Origin: Lithospermum erythrorhizon
Taxonomy: Eukaryota; Streptophyta; Magnoliopsida; Boraginales; Boraginaceae
Reading direction: 5' to 3'
Assembly: GCA_019722365.1 (NCBI GenBank)
Contig: JADFUC010001925.1
Span: 2,790,001 to 2,854,000, forward strand
DNA length: 64,000 nucleotides
Shown here: in pieces, positions 36,355 through 49,572 of the stretch
Layout of the letters: every line of letters begins with the position of its first letter
Position numbering within the stretch: the first letter of the stretch is position 1
Notes under the pieces: model-generated
Told to the model about the DNA's origin: nothing
What the model saw: only the letters and a program-made list of their open reading frames with translations
Database searches by the model: none
Program-made: the position numbers and the translations under genes

Positions 36355-39327
36355 AGAGAGAAATTTTTGACATGTTAGCTTGAGAGAAATTTTTACTACT
36401 TGCTCCTTGGATTTTTTTAGATAATTATCAATTTAGTTCCAATAATGTGATCGGGTTGTATATATTGATGCGTATTATGCATTTATTAGTCACTTAATTG
36501 TCTAAATTATTACAATAATTGATCTCAAATAGATGGAACCATTAAGATTGGATGAAGAAAAATGATTGTGAGTGAATTTTTTGGGAGAATTTCTTATTTT
36601 AATGAACGTTTGTAGTACATTTTTCCTTAATTTTGAAAAAAAAAACTTAAGTTTACTAAGCTTAATAATGCAAAATATTGGAAGTGGCTAAGCGTTCACA
36701 TAACAAATTAACAATACACAAGAAATATTAAATTAATGAGCTAAGCATTGTATTGTTAAAGAGAAACTTAATATCATGTTATTAAATCATTCTCATCCTT
36801 TTGAATGTAACACTGCTTGATTAACTTCCATCAAGGGTTACAATTCGATAAGGACAACTTTATCATATTCTTAACAAAGAATTACACCAAAAATATGCTC
36901 ATTAATTCCATAATTTAGCCCCTCAAATTTCTACATTCAATCAAATTCATCAATCATCACCTTTTTTATTTCTATTTTATGTTTCTACATCTCAAAAATT
37001 TATCTCCAATTTCAGCTTTTCTTTAGAAATTCCTCAACATATGATAATCATTATCTAATAGGATTAGACGTAGATGGATGCATTTATCTCTACAATACTT
37101 TTTTTTATAATTACTAAAATATTGATTTACTATCTAACATGTGTGATTAAGTATTTTTGTGTATTCATGTTAAAAAGATATATGCAGAGGAGTTGAAAGC
37201 TGTGAGACCATTGGCATTGAAAAGTCGAAGATCTTTAAGAGCGATGCAATGTCAAATGGATTAAAAAAGAAGAGGATTGAGAGTGTTAAGGATGTCGGTG
37301 ATGGTCTGCTTGATGATGCAAAGCTCTTACAAGGTAAAAGTTGGCTTCAATAATAGTTTAAAGTCTTTGAATATTCTTATTTGAACTTCTTATCTGAGGA
37401 GATATTTTTCAAATCATTCTTGACAAAAAAGTTGTTAAAAGCGTTCAAAATTTTTTAAGATATTTTGTCAAAATAAAATATTTTGAAAATCTTAGTGTTT
37501 ATAAAATAGGGGTTTGAATTCATTCTCTTAAAGGGTTTGAAAAGAGTTTTCCAACACATTTTGAATCGTCAAAATCGGAGTTAAAACGAAGTCAAAAACA
37601 TGTTTTTAAGTTGGGTTGTCGGGTGCCACATGTCGGAACATAGAGCCCGATTTTTGGTGAAAATGATGCGTGGGCGGCAAGTCGTCTGACCAAACCGAGG
37701 TTCGAGATTAGCCATTTTTGATCGTTTGAACTCCAATTTTACACCATTTAAAGCCCCACTCAAATCCATTTCTTCCAGGCTTGCTTTCTCCTCTGATTGT
37801 TTAACATTTCTAAAGCGAATCTCTTTTTTCTTGAGGAGAATGTTTTATGAGACCCTACGTGGATCGAACTCTGAACCTGCATGCTCGGGAAGCTTTGGGG
37901 TGATAACCATTAAATTTAGAAGCGCTTGGTTAGAATCAAATCTCTCTTTATTTTAATATCAAATACGTCATAGAATAAGCATCGATCTTTATTATCTTCT
38001 AGACCTTGGACTAGAGTTGTAGTTAAGCTTTTATATCAAGAGATTGTGATAAAGAAGGAGCATTGACATGTTTGTTGAATTCTCAGAAAAAAGCTTCATC
38101 AAGTTTATATCTACTCAACAAAGGATTGAACAAGCTTCAACTTCATCCGCTCATTAAGGGGTATATAGAGCTAAAATTTTAATACTCTTATCTAGTCATT
38201 TGAGGATTATCTTGTTCAAGAGTAAAACTTTCTTTGAGAAAGGTTAGCACAAGATTCACCCAGTAGGTGGTTTCTTACTTTGGAAGTGAGCTCGGTGTGA
38301 GGGTTAAGCGAGATTGCTAGTCGCTTCCTAGTTTATTGCTAGAAGGTTGTTCGAGTTGGTGATCTTGAGCGTTCGGGGTTCGAGAATTCGGCAGGGGGTT
38401 CTCGAGTGAAGTTACTAGAGGCGTAGCTAGGTGGTCTAGTAGGTTAATGGGCCCCATATATATTGAGTTGTTTGCTTATGCATACGTTTGGTTGAACTCC
38501 GGATAATAAATCGAGGTTACATTTCCAAAATCCCAAGGTTGAAAGCGGGGTTGAAGCGCTAGGTTTGCGAGCTTCGTTAAACACAGTGTCAAGTTTGCAT
38601 TTCTACATCCGCCTTTCTTTTCTTTATTGTTAATTGTGTAAAATTGATTATTCGCTTAGTGAGTTATTATGACTTAATAGAGAATTGGACAAATGGACTA
38701 AACGAGTTTAGAAATTAAATGTCATGCTTTCAGAGTTAAAGATTTGTCATAATAAATTAAATAAGCATTTATTTATCTATTGCCTGATCGTATTTGTGTA
38801 GGACTATTTGATTGGACTTTGTATGCTAGCGATCACACAAAATTGCTCAAAAAGAGCATAATTGGGATATTTGACTTTAAGAATTTTATTAATCGAAAAA
38901 TTGGATATAATTCCTCTATAACCTAAGTTATATAGTCTAACAACCTTGACTAATCTTTGCATTTGATCTGTAGCAAGGTCTTGACACTGTCCCGATTATC
39001 TTTTACCTTGTTTCCATATTTGTGAATCCCCGAAGGGTACTTAAGATAAAACACAAACTCTCTTCTTCTTTCTCATTCCATTATAAATGCCTCCAAAATG
39101 TTTGATGATGTGCCCGTGAGAAATTTGAAGGCTGCTCAGACGGTGTTTGTGGAAAGGTTTGAAAAAGTTGAACTTGTGGATCAAGCGCAAAGCAAGCATT
39201 CTCAAAAAAACATGAGCGATGCTTTAAGCGTGCATATAAGTTACATATAGTTTTATCATTTTTTGTTAACTTGCAAAGAGCGATCTTTGTGCTTGTCTGA
39301 GTTTACCCATAATATAGAAGCACATAT
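36355..39327. other. Intergenic with possible exon-like and repeat fragments
   Basis: No intact gene. At about 37186-37334 an open segment between TGCAG and GGTAAAAG encodes a hydrophilic stretch (ESCETIGIEKSKIFKSDAMS...) and could be an orphan exon of unknown family. About 38.0-38.6 kb resembles LTR sequence (GC-richer, with CCATATATATTG). Confidence 0.3.
37810..37945 (-). mobile_element. Degenerate SINE-like element
   Basis: On the minus strand AGAGTTCGATCCACG (about 37870) fits a B box and an A-box-like stretch lies about 50 nt earlier (CTAACCAAGCGCTTC). Similar AATCTCT-T sequences flank both sides, a possible decayed target-site duplication. Boundaries are approximate. Confidence 0.35.
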
Positions 39328-39610
39328 ATGGTTTATAATTTTTTGTCACAATATACAATAACTATGGTTTATTTATAATATATAACAATATATTTGTGCT
39401 TTTTTTATCTTGTAAATGTTAGTTTGTTTTAAATGTGTATTGATGCTTGAGCAAATGTGATGCAATAATATTGTAGCAGATTAGGTTTTATGTCATAATA
39501 TAGAATATATATGATTTGTAGCTATTTGACACAATATACCACAATTTTGGTTTGTAACTATTTGCCACAATATGTTATAACTATAATTTATAACTATTTA
39601 TCATATGGTA
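39328..39610. repeat. Degenerate tandem repeat, about 37-40 bp period
   Basis: Repeated pattern GGTTT-TAACTATTTG-CACAATAT-TAACTAT occurs four or more times with drift. Non-coding and AT-rich. Confidence 0.55.
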
Positions 39611-42267
39611 ACATAATTATAACAAATTATTTAATTATCCTTTAATAGTATCTAAGTTGGACTCAATGATGAGCAATAAAAATGCAACAGTGAGCAGATA
39701 GGTGAATGATTTCATAGTGGTACACAGCAGCAAGCATTGTCTTATTGAGTGCCTTCATTTTGGGTTCCTCGCCTTTTGACTCTGTTTTTGGCTAGTCTAG
39801 TGGGACTCCTCTTCCAACTGCGTTTTTTCCCTTATCAAGTCGTCCATTAAATTAATCATTGTTTTTTGGATGATGTCATGAACCCCATTTTCGAAATTTT
39901 ATAGCCAATGAAAGATATTTTTCATTAGACCTATTTGAATAAATAAACAATGAATGAATCAAACGATATTATATTACTGGTTATCAATTTCTAATATATA
40001 TATATATACATATATACCTCAGCTTAATATGATTTTGGGCAATTACACGACTATGTCATATTTTAATGATGAAACCAAACGAGTGAAACATTAGCAAGAC
40101 AGCCTGTCACAGTATATCTGATTTCTTTAAATCGAAGTTATTTTTCTACTCGAATGTGATTAGGTATCAAGAAATGAAGCCCAGGATTCTAGTATACAAA
40201 GAGTTAAAGCCCAGTTGCTCTGCCGAATGTCAATTTTATATTTCAAACCAAATGATTATAACATCAATTTTCAAAATCACATATTTGGGATTGAAATTGA
40301 AGATGGTTTGTGAAATTTAGACATGCTAAGATCAGTTCCAATAATATAATTAAAAATTATTGATAATTGATGATTTGGTCCGGTTTTGGTGATGGGCCGG
40401 ATAAAAATGCAATTAAATTGAGCCCGATGCGTCTTGAGTCGAATGAGAGTTCCTACAAAACAAGGATCGGTTGTCGGCCGGAAACACTAAAACCATCAGT
40501 GGTAAATGATTAAAAGAGTTTAGTTTTACGAAAAGAGAGTTTGGGTGCTCAAGTGAACATACTTGATTTGCTAAGTTTACCTTTTATAGTTTATTTGAAT
40601 GAATTCTTTGGTCGGCGCGATGACTCCTTTATTGCCGATCATTGCCACACTTGAGCGAGACCAGCCCGGGTTAGTCTCAGCCTTCTTACTCGCACGGTGG
40701 GCATTCACATTTGAGGTTGAAGAGTCATTCTTGGGTGGAGCTAGGCAGCTTCGGCCACTTTGCATCAAACTCTGCGGGGCTTGATGGGCAACCGATTAGC
40801 CAGCCACAAAATCCTACGTATTTGATCGGCCCCACTGGGTGGATTATTTGGAGAACGATTAGGTGCGCTAAAGGTGATATTTACGAGGTGGTTTTGGCTG
40901 GATTTTCTATTCGGTTCGGGTTTTTAGACCTGGATCTCATTAATTACATATATATGAAGTGTTATGAATCTCTGTGAGTGTGTGCAGGCTACCCATTTTA
41001 CCCCTAATGTCGGTTGGAAATCATTGCTTGGCAGGTTAAAATTGAGAGAGAGTTTATTCTTATTCTTAGAATTATGAGAGTTTATTATAATTCTTGGGTG
41101 TGATTGTGAAAAGAGTCATGAGAGATTGAGAAGCATATATGAGACTTGTGATTTAGGTTTTCGTGTGAGAAACATCCGGTTGAGGAAGGTAAATAGAATA
41201 GGGTTCTTAGGTCGTATGTCAATCTTCATGATATTATAAATGGTCATGTTTGGATACTCACGTTGAGGAATCGAGGGTAAAATTCTTGTGTCGATTTAAT
41301 TTCGCATTATTTTCTTTATTTATGCATACTTGAATTAGTATTTATATCATGCGGTTTGTATTGTTGCGTGGATGAGATTTGAGTTATTAATGAGTATGAG
41401 ATTATGAATAATGATAGGATTCTAACAAGTCCAACCATTTGCTTTGGACTTCGTCTTTAGGCTGCTTGTGTGGTACATGTCCATTTATTTGGTGCTTTGT
41501 TCTTTATAATGACCCAATTTCGTTGGACCGATCGTCCATTTATTTATGTAATTATCAATAATTAAAGTTTCAACTTTAAAAAAGAAAACAAGTATTTTGA
41601 ATTGAAATGATTTGCATTATATGACGATGTGATGCGGCACCAAGAAAAAGCATGATTTTTTAGTAGAATCTCGTACAACAGTAGCATAAATGAAAGCAGC
41701 CAATCAACTGGAATTTCTTAATAGTAATCTAGAAGCTTGTCTAATAAAGATGATGAGACTATATAGTTAATAATGTCGTAGGTATGTTTTCATTTTTCAA
41801 TAGGGATTGACAAGTGTGGGTGTACCATTCGGCTAAGGATAATAAATCATTGGATAAAGTCTCAATAATTTAGTTCTAACTTCATATATCCCTTTAATCG
41901 TAATTATTCAATCGAGTTCATAGAGTTAGATTGTTAGTTCAAATAAAATATGTCAATATCAATATGCTCTAATGTTTCAATGAGGCTCTGCCTAGCTAGT
42001 CGGGGCAAAAGGTTCAAATAGCACGCAATTCTATCTTATAATAACATGAATAATGTTTTCGAATTGATCAATCTAACTAATGTAATATAGTTGAACAATC
42101 CAACAACCAATTATCATGACATAAAATTGATCAATCTCAACTAGCTATAATTATTTTTATACTTCGTGTGGTTGTTTTCAGGTGCGGAAAGTAATTTTGG
42201 CATTTCAAATTTCATTATCTGACCGAGATGTGACTACTTTGTTTGCTTATTCATCTATCTTGCCTAA
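39611..42267. other. Intergenic, retroelement-like debris
   Basis: No gene recognised. About 40.39-41.2 kb is GC-richer and LTR-like; the overlapping 60-90 codon frames there show no family features. A TA microsatellite lies at about 39.99-40.02 kb. Confidence 0.35.
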
Positions 42268-42355
42268 CATTTTTCAGGCGAATGTGCTAAGAATAATTTG
42301 TCACCTTATTATGTTTTAGCATTTTTCAGGTGAATGTGCTAAGAATAATGTGTCT
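42268..42355. repeat. 52-bp-unit direct repeat
   Basis: CATTTTTCAGG-GAATGTGCTAAGAATAAT-TGTC occurs at 42268 and again at 42320 with two differences. Confidence 0.8.
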
Positions 42356-43640
42356 TCTTATATTATATTTTGGGGCGTGCTTATTAATTTTAGAATGTTT
42401 TTTACTTCAATTTGAGGCTAGCGAGACTTAATTTTAGTTAGTAATTCATCTATTTTTACGATAAGACTTTCGTCCGGGAAAACATAAACGTCATCTAAAA
42501 AAGGATTTGAGAGAATATAAAATTAATTATGTTTTCTCGTCGGAGCTAATTAACATCATGGGGATGAATCGTATGTCTAGTTCATTCGATGAGGAAAATT
42601 GGGATCGGAAGACTTAAATGACACTCCGATTGAGAAACTCATAAAGATGGATAAGAATATTAACAGTGAAGAAATTAAAGGAAATAAATGACTTATTCTT
42701 TAAAGTTAGATAGTGGTACACAACATCACGCATTGTCTCGATGAGAGGGTACATTTTGGGCTCCTCACATTTGACTTATAGTTTTAGCTTTTTTATTGGG
42801 GTGAGGGTGAAATAGCTTTGTTTGATGATGTAGTAACATTTATATATATACACTATTGAACTTGGCAAATTAATAATTATGGAAATGCTCTAATTTTGTC
42901 GGGGTGGATCAACCACTACTATCCAAGTTTGGATGACATCATCAACAGTTTGAAGGGGTGGATGCAAATTTTAAGCACTTGAGGTTCGACTTCATCAAAT
43001 GTCTCAGACAAATGTTATGACATCTTCCTATAACATATATATTGTCCTAACAGTTTTTATCTCAGCCGATAGGTCAATAGTCTGGTGGCATCTGACCCAA
43101 ACTTTTACAAGTAGGTTTTGAGTTATATTTTTGTTGGAGACATTTCAAACATATTAATATTCTACTTTCTTTATCGCATCAATTCTAGGTTTTTTAGTTA
43201 GAAATTTCTGTATTCTTAATTTATAATATTATACACTTCATTGCTTATTTATACAGGAAAAAAAATAGTTTTCATCTCAAAACGTTGCACATACACCTCA
43301 AAATTATCCAACTACGAATGTAACTAGAGGTTGTTCATTATATAATTATTTGGATATCATGAATATTATGTTGTAAACTGCAAATATATGATGTGCGATT
43401 TTATGAACTAGGAGACATGAGATAATGAGACAGGGGGGATAAAATATATGGGCAATACTAGTATTGGTCAATAATGAAATTCAACATTTTGGGTGGGGAT
43501 GAATATGGTAATGGTTAGAGACTTAATTGTAAGGATAAAGTTAAGAGTTTGCGTATTATCGGTAAAAAAATTTAATGACATCAGAAATTCATCATTTATG
43601 CTCCAAAAAATACAGAAAAAAATACTCTAATAAACAAGAT
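42356..43640. other. Intergenic, no gene seen
   Basis: AT-rich with no recognisable coding or RNA feature. Confidence 0.4.
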
Positions 43641-46600
43641 GATATGGGTTAAAATAAAAGATCTAGGAAAATGGATTGGATACATACTTACACAGGTATT
43701 AAGTCATACGGATTTGGTGGATACCGAACAATAGAAGTGGAGACGGGAGCCTTAGGAGGAAAAGGAGCATTCAACTCTTCTTGCGGTGAGATACGACCCA
43801 CGTTAAGGTTCCATTGATCCGCGTTTGGATCGGTTAAGCGTAAGCAAAAAGGGATTCACATCCAGCACAATCCACTAGAAGAGAAGCGACACCAAGGATC
43901 CAGCGTAACCTACTTAAGGCGAACCCTTACGAAGATGAGTCTCATCTCTCTCAGGAATCGCGAGCAGAGACTTTAGATGTTTTCTTGGAAGGAGCGTCTT
44001 TCTTAGCCATCTTTGGAGGGTTGGAGGTAGAAGTAGGAATTTCACTCGATATCCTCTTTAGCATGGAGTGCCGGCTTGAGGCCGGCCGGTGTGAAGAAGG
44101 AAGAGGAGGCGGCCCGGGTGCAAAGTCTGGGGCTACCATAGATTCTTTGGGCTTGGTATTGGATTTGATCTTCACACGATCAAAGAAGGAAGGCCTTTCA
44201 CAACATTTTCGTCAAGTTACCATCCCTTTGACTCGCTTGAGTATCAGCCGATTCCTCAGCCGAAATAAACGAAACAATGTTAAAGTTAAAAAACAGTTCA
44301 AACTTATAAAGAAAATGTAAAGTTTAGTATCCCAAGTCGGAGGATCATCCTTGTACGAGGATCAATTCACTGTCATAGACAAGACCTGCTTTTGACATGT
44401 AGTCGATGAGCAGTACCGAGGGCAACTTGCGAGTATTCTCTGTGGTCTCGAATATTATGCCGCATGATTACATCCACATCGGTATAGGTAGGAAGGGTTG
44501 CTTTCATGCTAGGGTCAAATCACCGGGGAGCGTTAATGCTTCGTTCTCACTGTGAAAATCACTTACGCTGATCGAGGACCTTATTGGGACGTTTCCCCAC
44601 TAGGATATTTCTTTTACGACGCTCTCGGAAAATGGTTTGAAAATTTTCATGTGTGGTAGTATATAAAGCGAGAGAGAAAATAAAGCGTAGGTTCATTATC
44701 GATTACACATGCGGCACAAAAATGCGTCATGTTTATGACCTATAGGGTTCAGTGACGGGGCTCGGTTTAGTGTTATGAGAATATTATTTAGGAAAGAAGA
44801 AAATGGGAGGCGCATGCCATAAGAAAATGATTCGACATATACAGCAGTATAACCATGGGTTAAGTCAGGATCCGTATAACCAGCTTCTATGCGAGGTAAA
44901 ATGACTTGATCGCCAAGAAAAAGAAGGCGGGAATCAACTTCATCAAAAGGAATGGAAAAATAGGTTGAAAAACCATTTAACTGATCCATCGTTATTTGGG
45001 AAGACAGTGACTTCTTAAGGAAGGTAAGAGTGAAAGCGCCCATAATACCTTGATATGCATTGACTTTCGGCCTTGGCGGTGAGTATTGAGCGGACCCTAG
45101 AGACACGCTGTTAGTGAGCACTTGATCCTTGAAGGGGTATTCTTTGAAGATAAACGATCGGCGGCCCAGGCAAGGACATCTCCCGGCTCTAGAAGACTAC
45201 GTATCGTTCGAGATTTATTAGTAGACGGAGTTTGTAATTATCCATTTCATTTTCTGAAGACTGAGACATCTTATTTGTTGACGAAAGAAGATTCACAGCA
45301 AAAGATGAAACATAATGGGACAAATACATAAAATGAAAAGGAAAGTTAAAATACCAAATTCCCCAAAAAATAAAAAGTCGAAAACTCACTAACTGAGTCA
45401 CGACCGAGTTGAAGATGAAACGGGCGGGCTCGGTTAAAGCCTGACCGTCATCTTGAACTCATGAGCAAACCCCAAAAATCGATTTTACCAGCACTTCCAA
45501 AACCAAATTCTCAGTTCCAAGACAAAATCAAAGATAACAGTCAACAACATCTATACTATACATGCAATCAAAACAAGATAACGTCCCCGAAATCACGCTC
45601 TACCACAACCCAGGAAAATAAGAAAAATACCGGGGAAACCGTTCGTATTTCTCACAAAATTAAAGACCTACAAAACAGTGAATATCATGAAGAAACAAAT
45701 AAACATACCTTTATGGGAATGAAGGGTATGAACACAAGAACAAAAAATCGAGGGAGATAAAACTTCTGGAGAAGAGTGGTTGGGAGATTTTGAAGGAAAA
45801 GGGAGTACTTGAGAAAAAAAGGCAACACAAAAGTACCAATAAAGAGGAAAGTACCTTTTATAGGGGTAGAGACCCTGACATGTATTGGAAATATAAGATA
45901 TTTTAAATAGTGGCCGGTTGAGTGACAGTCGATTGTATAACGATTAACTTTCATTTAAGTTTAAGTTCATATATACGTTCGATTAAATGGTAATGTTCGT
46001 ATTAGGATACTCGATATGACATTGGGGGTTATGATGGCCTACTTAGGGATTCTACTCGCCATTATCACTAACATCCTAATGTTAGGTTGTATTTATTAGT
46101 ATATGACTTTTGTCAGTCGAGCCTAGAGGTCACACACATATACAAGCAACTTAGTCATAATTTAATTATAACTTTCGGGATTTAGAATGAAACTATGTAA
46201 GAACATTGGGGAGAAATTTCAATTGTTGGAACTCACCCCTAGTTCAACTAGAATAGTGTAGGAGATAGGGGTTCCGGAATCTTTCTTTTATAGAATAATT
46301 CGGAATATACTTAATATACGTGCCTTGTTTTTATAGATAAGAATTGAAAGATTCTAAAACTCCCACTTTAAACTAGTTAGGCTAAAATAAGGAGGTTGTA
46401 GAGTTTTGGCAACTTCTCGTAAAAGCACAAAAGTAGAGATTTTGATGTCTATATAAAGTCTACTTTTGGAAAAGAAACTTACTCGTTTACTTTTTAGTAT
46501 TCCGCTTTTTGTGAAAGCGAAATAACTCTCTCTCCCTCCTCTTCTTATTTTTGAATTCGACTAGTAAGTAGGAAAATCTCTTCAATTTTTAATTTGACCT

Positions 46601-47225
46601 CTTCCCGTAGTTCAATATTTTTAAGGTTACAGTAAAAACTCACGGAGGACTTGTTCGCTCGTTGGTGTGGACAATCTTAGATGCGTTCGCTGGATGCTGG
46701 TGGGTGCTTCGTCCCGATATTCATTTGCTATTTTCCGATTATTCCCGAGAGCAGTACACATATTTTTACGTCTCTTTAATTATTGTTTATACAAGTGGTA
46801 GTGATCATGGAATTGATATCCATAGTATTGTTAGAATATTATTTATACGTCAGAAACATCAACAACATCATCATTATATGCGGCTTTGATTTTGAGACCA
46901 AGCTTTATCTGAGCAAGTCACTTGAGGAATGGGGGAATCGTGAAGATGTCTCTAAATCAAAAGAGGAGTTAGAACGAGTCGTTGGGGACCCTAGCCGAGG
47001 TTCAAGACTACTTGACTTTCGCATAAGGACACTCCACCCCCAATGAAATCGTTCATCGTATAATGAAGGATTTAACCTGTCAGCAAAGATAGAACTTATT
47101 TCTTGTTCATCCATTTTTAAATTGTCAAGAATGTAGATTATACAAGAAATAAGGGGGCAATTGATATGGGTTAAAATAAAAGATCTAGGGAAATGGATTG
47201 GATACATACTTATATAGGTATTAAA
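43641..47225 (-). mobile_element. Decayed gypsy-type retrotransposon region
   Basis: A direct repeat of about 62 bp (GATATGGGTTAAAATAAAAG, then a GGATTGGATACATACTTA block) occurs at 43641-43705 and 47164-47225, compatible with eroded terminal repeats. Between them lie a minus-strand gypsy-type (Transposase_28-like) fragment (44696-45121), a Pro/Ser/Lys-rich minus-strand frame (43951-44175) and an LTR-like promoter segment near 46.4 kb (GTCTATATAAAGTC). No reverse transcriptase or integrase is visible. Exact element ends are unproven because similarity stops after about 62 bp. Confidence 0.5.
44696..45121 (-). pseudogene. Putative gypsy-type transposon (Transposase_28-like) fragment
   Basis: A 141-codon minus-strand frame. 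The C-terminal part (YVESFSYGMRLPFSSFLNNI, then LITLNRAP and a short tail) resembles the conserved core of plant Transposase_28 / putative gypsy-type transposon proteins, in which a [ST]-x-GxRLPF-x-F segment is followed by an AP-QL-P stretch; here the expected continuation is broken off. Known: these proteins accompany gypsy-like elements in plants and are abundant as fragments. No membrane or enzyme motif. The assignment rests on memory of the family pattern and is moderate. Confidence 0.5.
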
Positions 47226-48218
47226 TTAAATGCGGATGCAGGATGTAAGATTATGCTTAACCTAATTAATCACAGACACGTGCTCCTTGCGATTGATCGG
47301 TTTAAGCTCGGTACATGCATTGTATTGTGTCTATAAATACGGATCGGAGTGTACGTAGTCGTACGGGCAGCGGTTTCGAGGTCTAACGGCGACTCAAATT
47401 TATTATTCGCCAAAGGAAAGGCTGCAAGCGAATCAGATAATCCAAAGCCTAAAGTTCAACGAGTCGTTCCCCGCTGGGATTTTCACTTGTTAGACTACAT
47501 TTGATAGCGAGTCCAGTTGAATTCGCTCAACTTACAACATAAATCAGGACTCAGTTAACTTTCAATAAAATTTGGCGAATCACGAGAGAAGTGAAAGAGA
47601 AGAGGAAAATAAAGCATTGCATCGGAGATATGTCATGATAAGGAGAGAATACGAAATCTTAGTATATAATTATATTGGAGGGCCATGAATTCCATTATCA
47701 AACATTTGAGGTGACGCCATTAAGAAAAAATTATCAAGATAGATTATCTAGAATGCCCTTTTCCATTTGCATCTCTTTATTAGCTAGTGATTCCCCAATC
47801 GGCACTAACTCCTCTATGCACATTAAATTTCATTTATATATTGTTATTAGATTGTAAATATTTCACTCCTGCTGAATATATTAAGTATATGCCTAAGCCT
47901 TTGTGTAGTGAGGAAACGACAAAAAAAACCTTATTAATTCCCTTGAGCATGCAAACAGCTCTTTGAGTGTATAAAAAAAATATAAAGTATGGTGGTTACT
48001 TAGTTATATTGCCAATTAATTTTAGAGTGGAATCGTAAATTTATTTTTAACATAATCTATTGAATCGAACCCTTGATTTCGGCCACCTAATGAGTTTCAT
48101 AATTTTCATTTAGTTAAGGTATTGAAAAACGATATTTCTCATGCAAAGAGTATTGAAAACTGTAGATCAGAAATTTGTTTCAAAGTGGTCGCGCCTAAAC
48201 TGGATTTTATAGTACTGA
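47226..48218. other. Intergenic, no gene recognised
   Basis: Contains a TATA-like GTCTATAAATACGG near 47330, possibly an LTR promoter remnant, and a lone B-box-like sequence on the minus strand near 48066. No coding region is recognisable. Confidence 0.35.
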
Positions 48219-48787
48219 TTAGGGGTGTGCATGGATCGGTTCGATTCGGTGGATTGGTTCGGTTCGGTTCGGTTTTAAGTCAAAATTAGAATCGAACTTA
48301 TTTCGTCGGTTCTCTCAAAGACACCTAAATCTGTTCGGTTCCGATCAGTTCCCATCCTATCGGTTCCAATCGGTTTAGGTTCAGTTTCAGTAAGTTATGG
48401 TTTTGAGACAATTTTTAAGGCTATCATCTTGAACTCAAAATTAAGTGCTAAAACTATATTTAATCCATATAATTTCAATAAACTTCTTTTAAGATTAAGT
48501 ATACAATCTACATATATACCAATAATGAACAAAGTTAATCTAAATTTTATTTCCTTCTTAAAATGTACACATGCAAATACTAGAAGATCTTGAAAAAGAT
48601 AATAAATGAAAATTGAGAAATCTACATAAAATTTAAAACTCGGTTCGGTTTGGTTATTTCAAAGGCCGAACCTAAATTAGTTTGGTTATCTCCGATGTCG
48701 AACCTAAATCGATTCGGTTCCGATCGGTTCCAAAAATTTCGGTTATTTTCGGTTCGGACCGGTTTCAAATTTTATGCATACCCCTAA
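48219..48787. mobile_element. hAT-type MITE with GGTTCGGTT repeats
   Basis: A 569-bp element begins TTAGGGGTGTGCATGG and ends TTATGCATACCCCTAA, inverted ends of about 13 bp. It is flanked by TAGTACTGA (48210-48218) and TAGTAATGA (48788-48796), a target-site duplication of about 8-9 bp with one mismatch. The interior carries subterminal GGTTCGGTTCGGTT clusters near both ends. It has no transposase. This matches the widespread plant hAT-derived GGGGTGTGCA class. Confidence 0.85.
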
Positions 48788-48796
48788 TAGTAATGA

Positions 48797-49265
48797 TGAA
48801 GTATATATATTACTTTTATATATATAGAAGTATTATGTATATATAAGAAAAATCCTTGAAATAGAATATTTTTATAACATATCATATGCGGCAATGCGCG
48901 GCGCCAAGAAAACGCATATGATGATGTGCCGCAACTACAAGACGCATATTATTTACAAAGAATCATTAACTTAAAAAGGGTACTGTTTGTGAAAAACTGG
49001 AGATTCAAAATTACTTGGTACTAATGTACTACAGAATTTTTAAGGCTAAATTACATTCGGGCACCTGAACTATTTTCATTATTTCAAATGAATAATAATA
49101 ATAATTTTTCAATAATTTTATGAATAATCACATAATAACTACATCACATGACCACTATTGAAAACTGCAAACAATATTTGATCAAATTCAACACAACAAC
49201 ATAAGAACCAAATTACTCTCAAATCTGCACACACACCCACAATTTATTTCAGTTACCAATAACAT
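48797..49265. other. Intergenic, MITE-like fragment
   Basis: Contains the start of a common plant repeat (AATTACATTCGGGCACCTGA near 49052). No gene seen. Confidence 0.4.
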
Positions 49266-49540
49266 AAACATCTCCAAAAAACTACATCAAACTACAATTT
49301 TCCTTATTCCAAACCCCATTAATTAATTAAATCAATTTAAAATGATCAAAACCCAGAATTTAATATTTCATACAAATTTCTATAATTTCCTCATTTCTCA
49401 ATTCACCTCAATTACTAAAATAAACATCTTCAAAAACCCACATCAAACTACAATCTCCTCTATTCCAAACCCACTAACTAGATCAACTTAAAATAATCAA
49501 AACCCAAAATTTCAAACAAACTTCAAATCCGGCAAATAAA
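49266..49540. repeat. About 156-bp tandem duplication beside RINGv exon
   Basis: Copies at 49266-49421 and from 49422 share AAACATCT-CAAAAA, ACATCAAACTACAAT, TATTCCAAACCC and AATCAAAACCCA in order. They lie in what would be the first intron of the RINGv fragment. Confidence 0.75.
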
Positions 49541-49572
49541 ACATACACCAAAACCATCAAATAAAATAATAC

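Noticed and set aside
39300..39610. CRISPR-like repeat array
   Set aside because: Period and repeats are degenerate and AT-rich, with no conserved repeat-spacer structure; the genome is eukaryotic.
39990..40020. TATATATATA run as a promoter
   Set aside because: Simple TA microsatellite with no gene downstream.
48040..48120. Minus-strand SINE suggested by GGGTTCGATTC near 48066
   Set aside because: No A box and no convincing target-site duplication; left as a lone B-box-like sequence.
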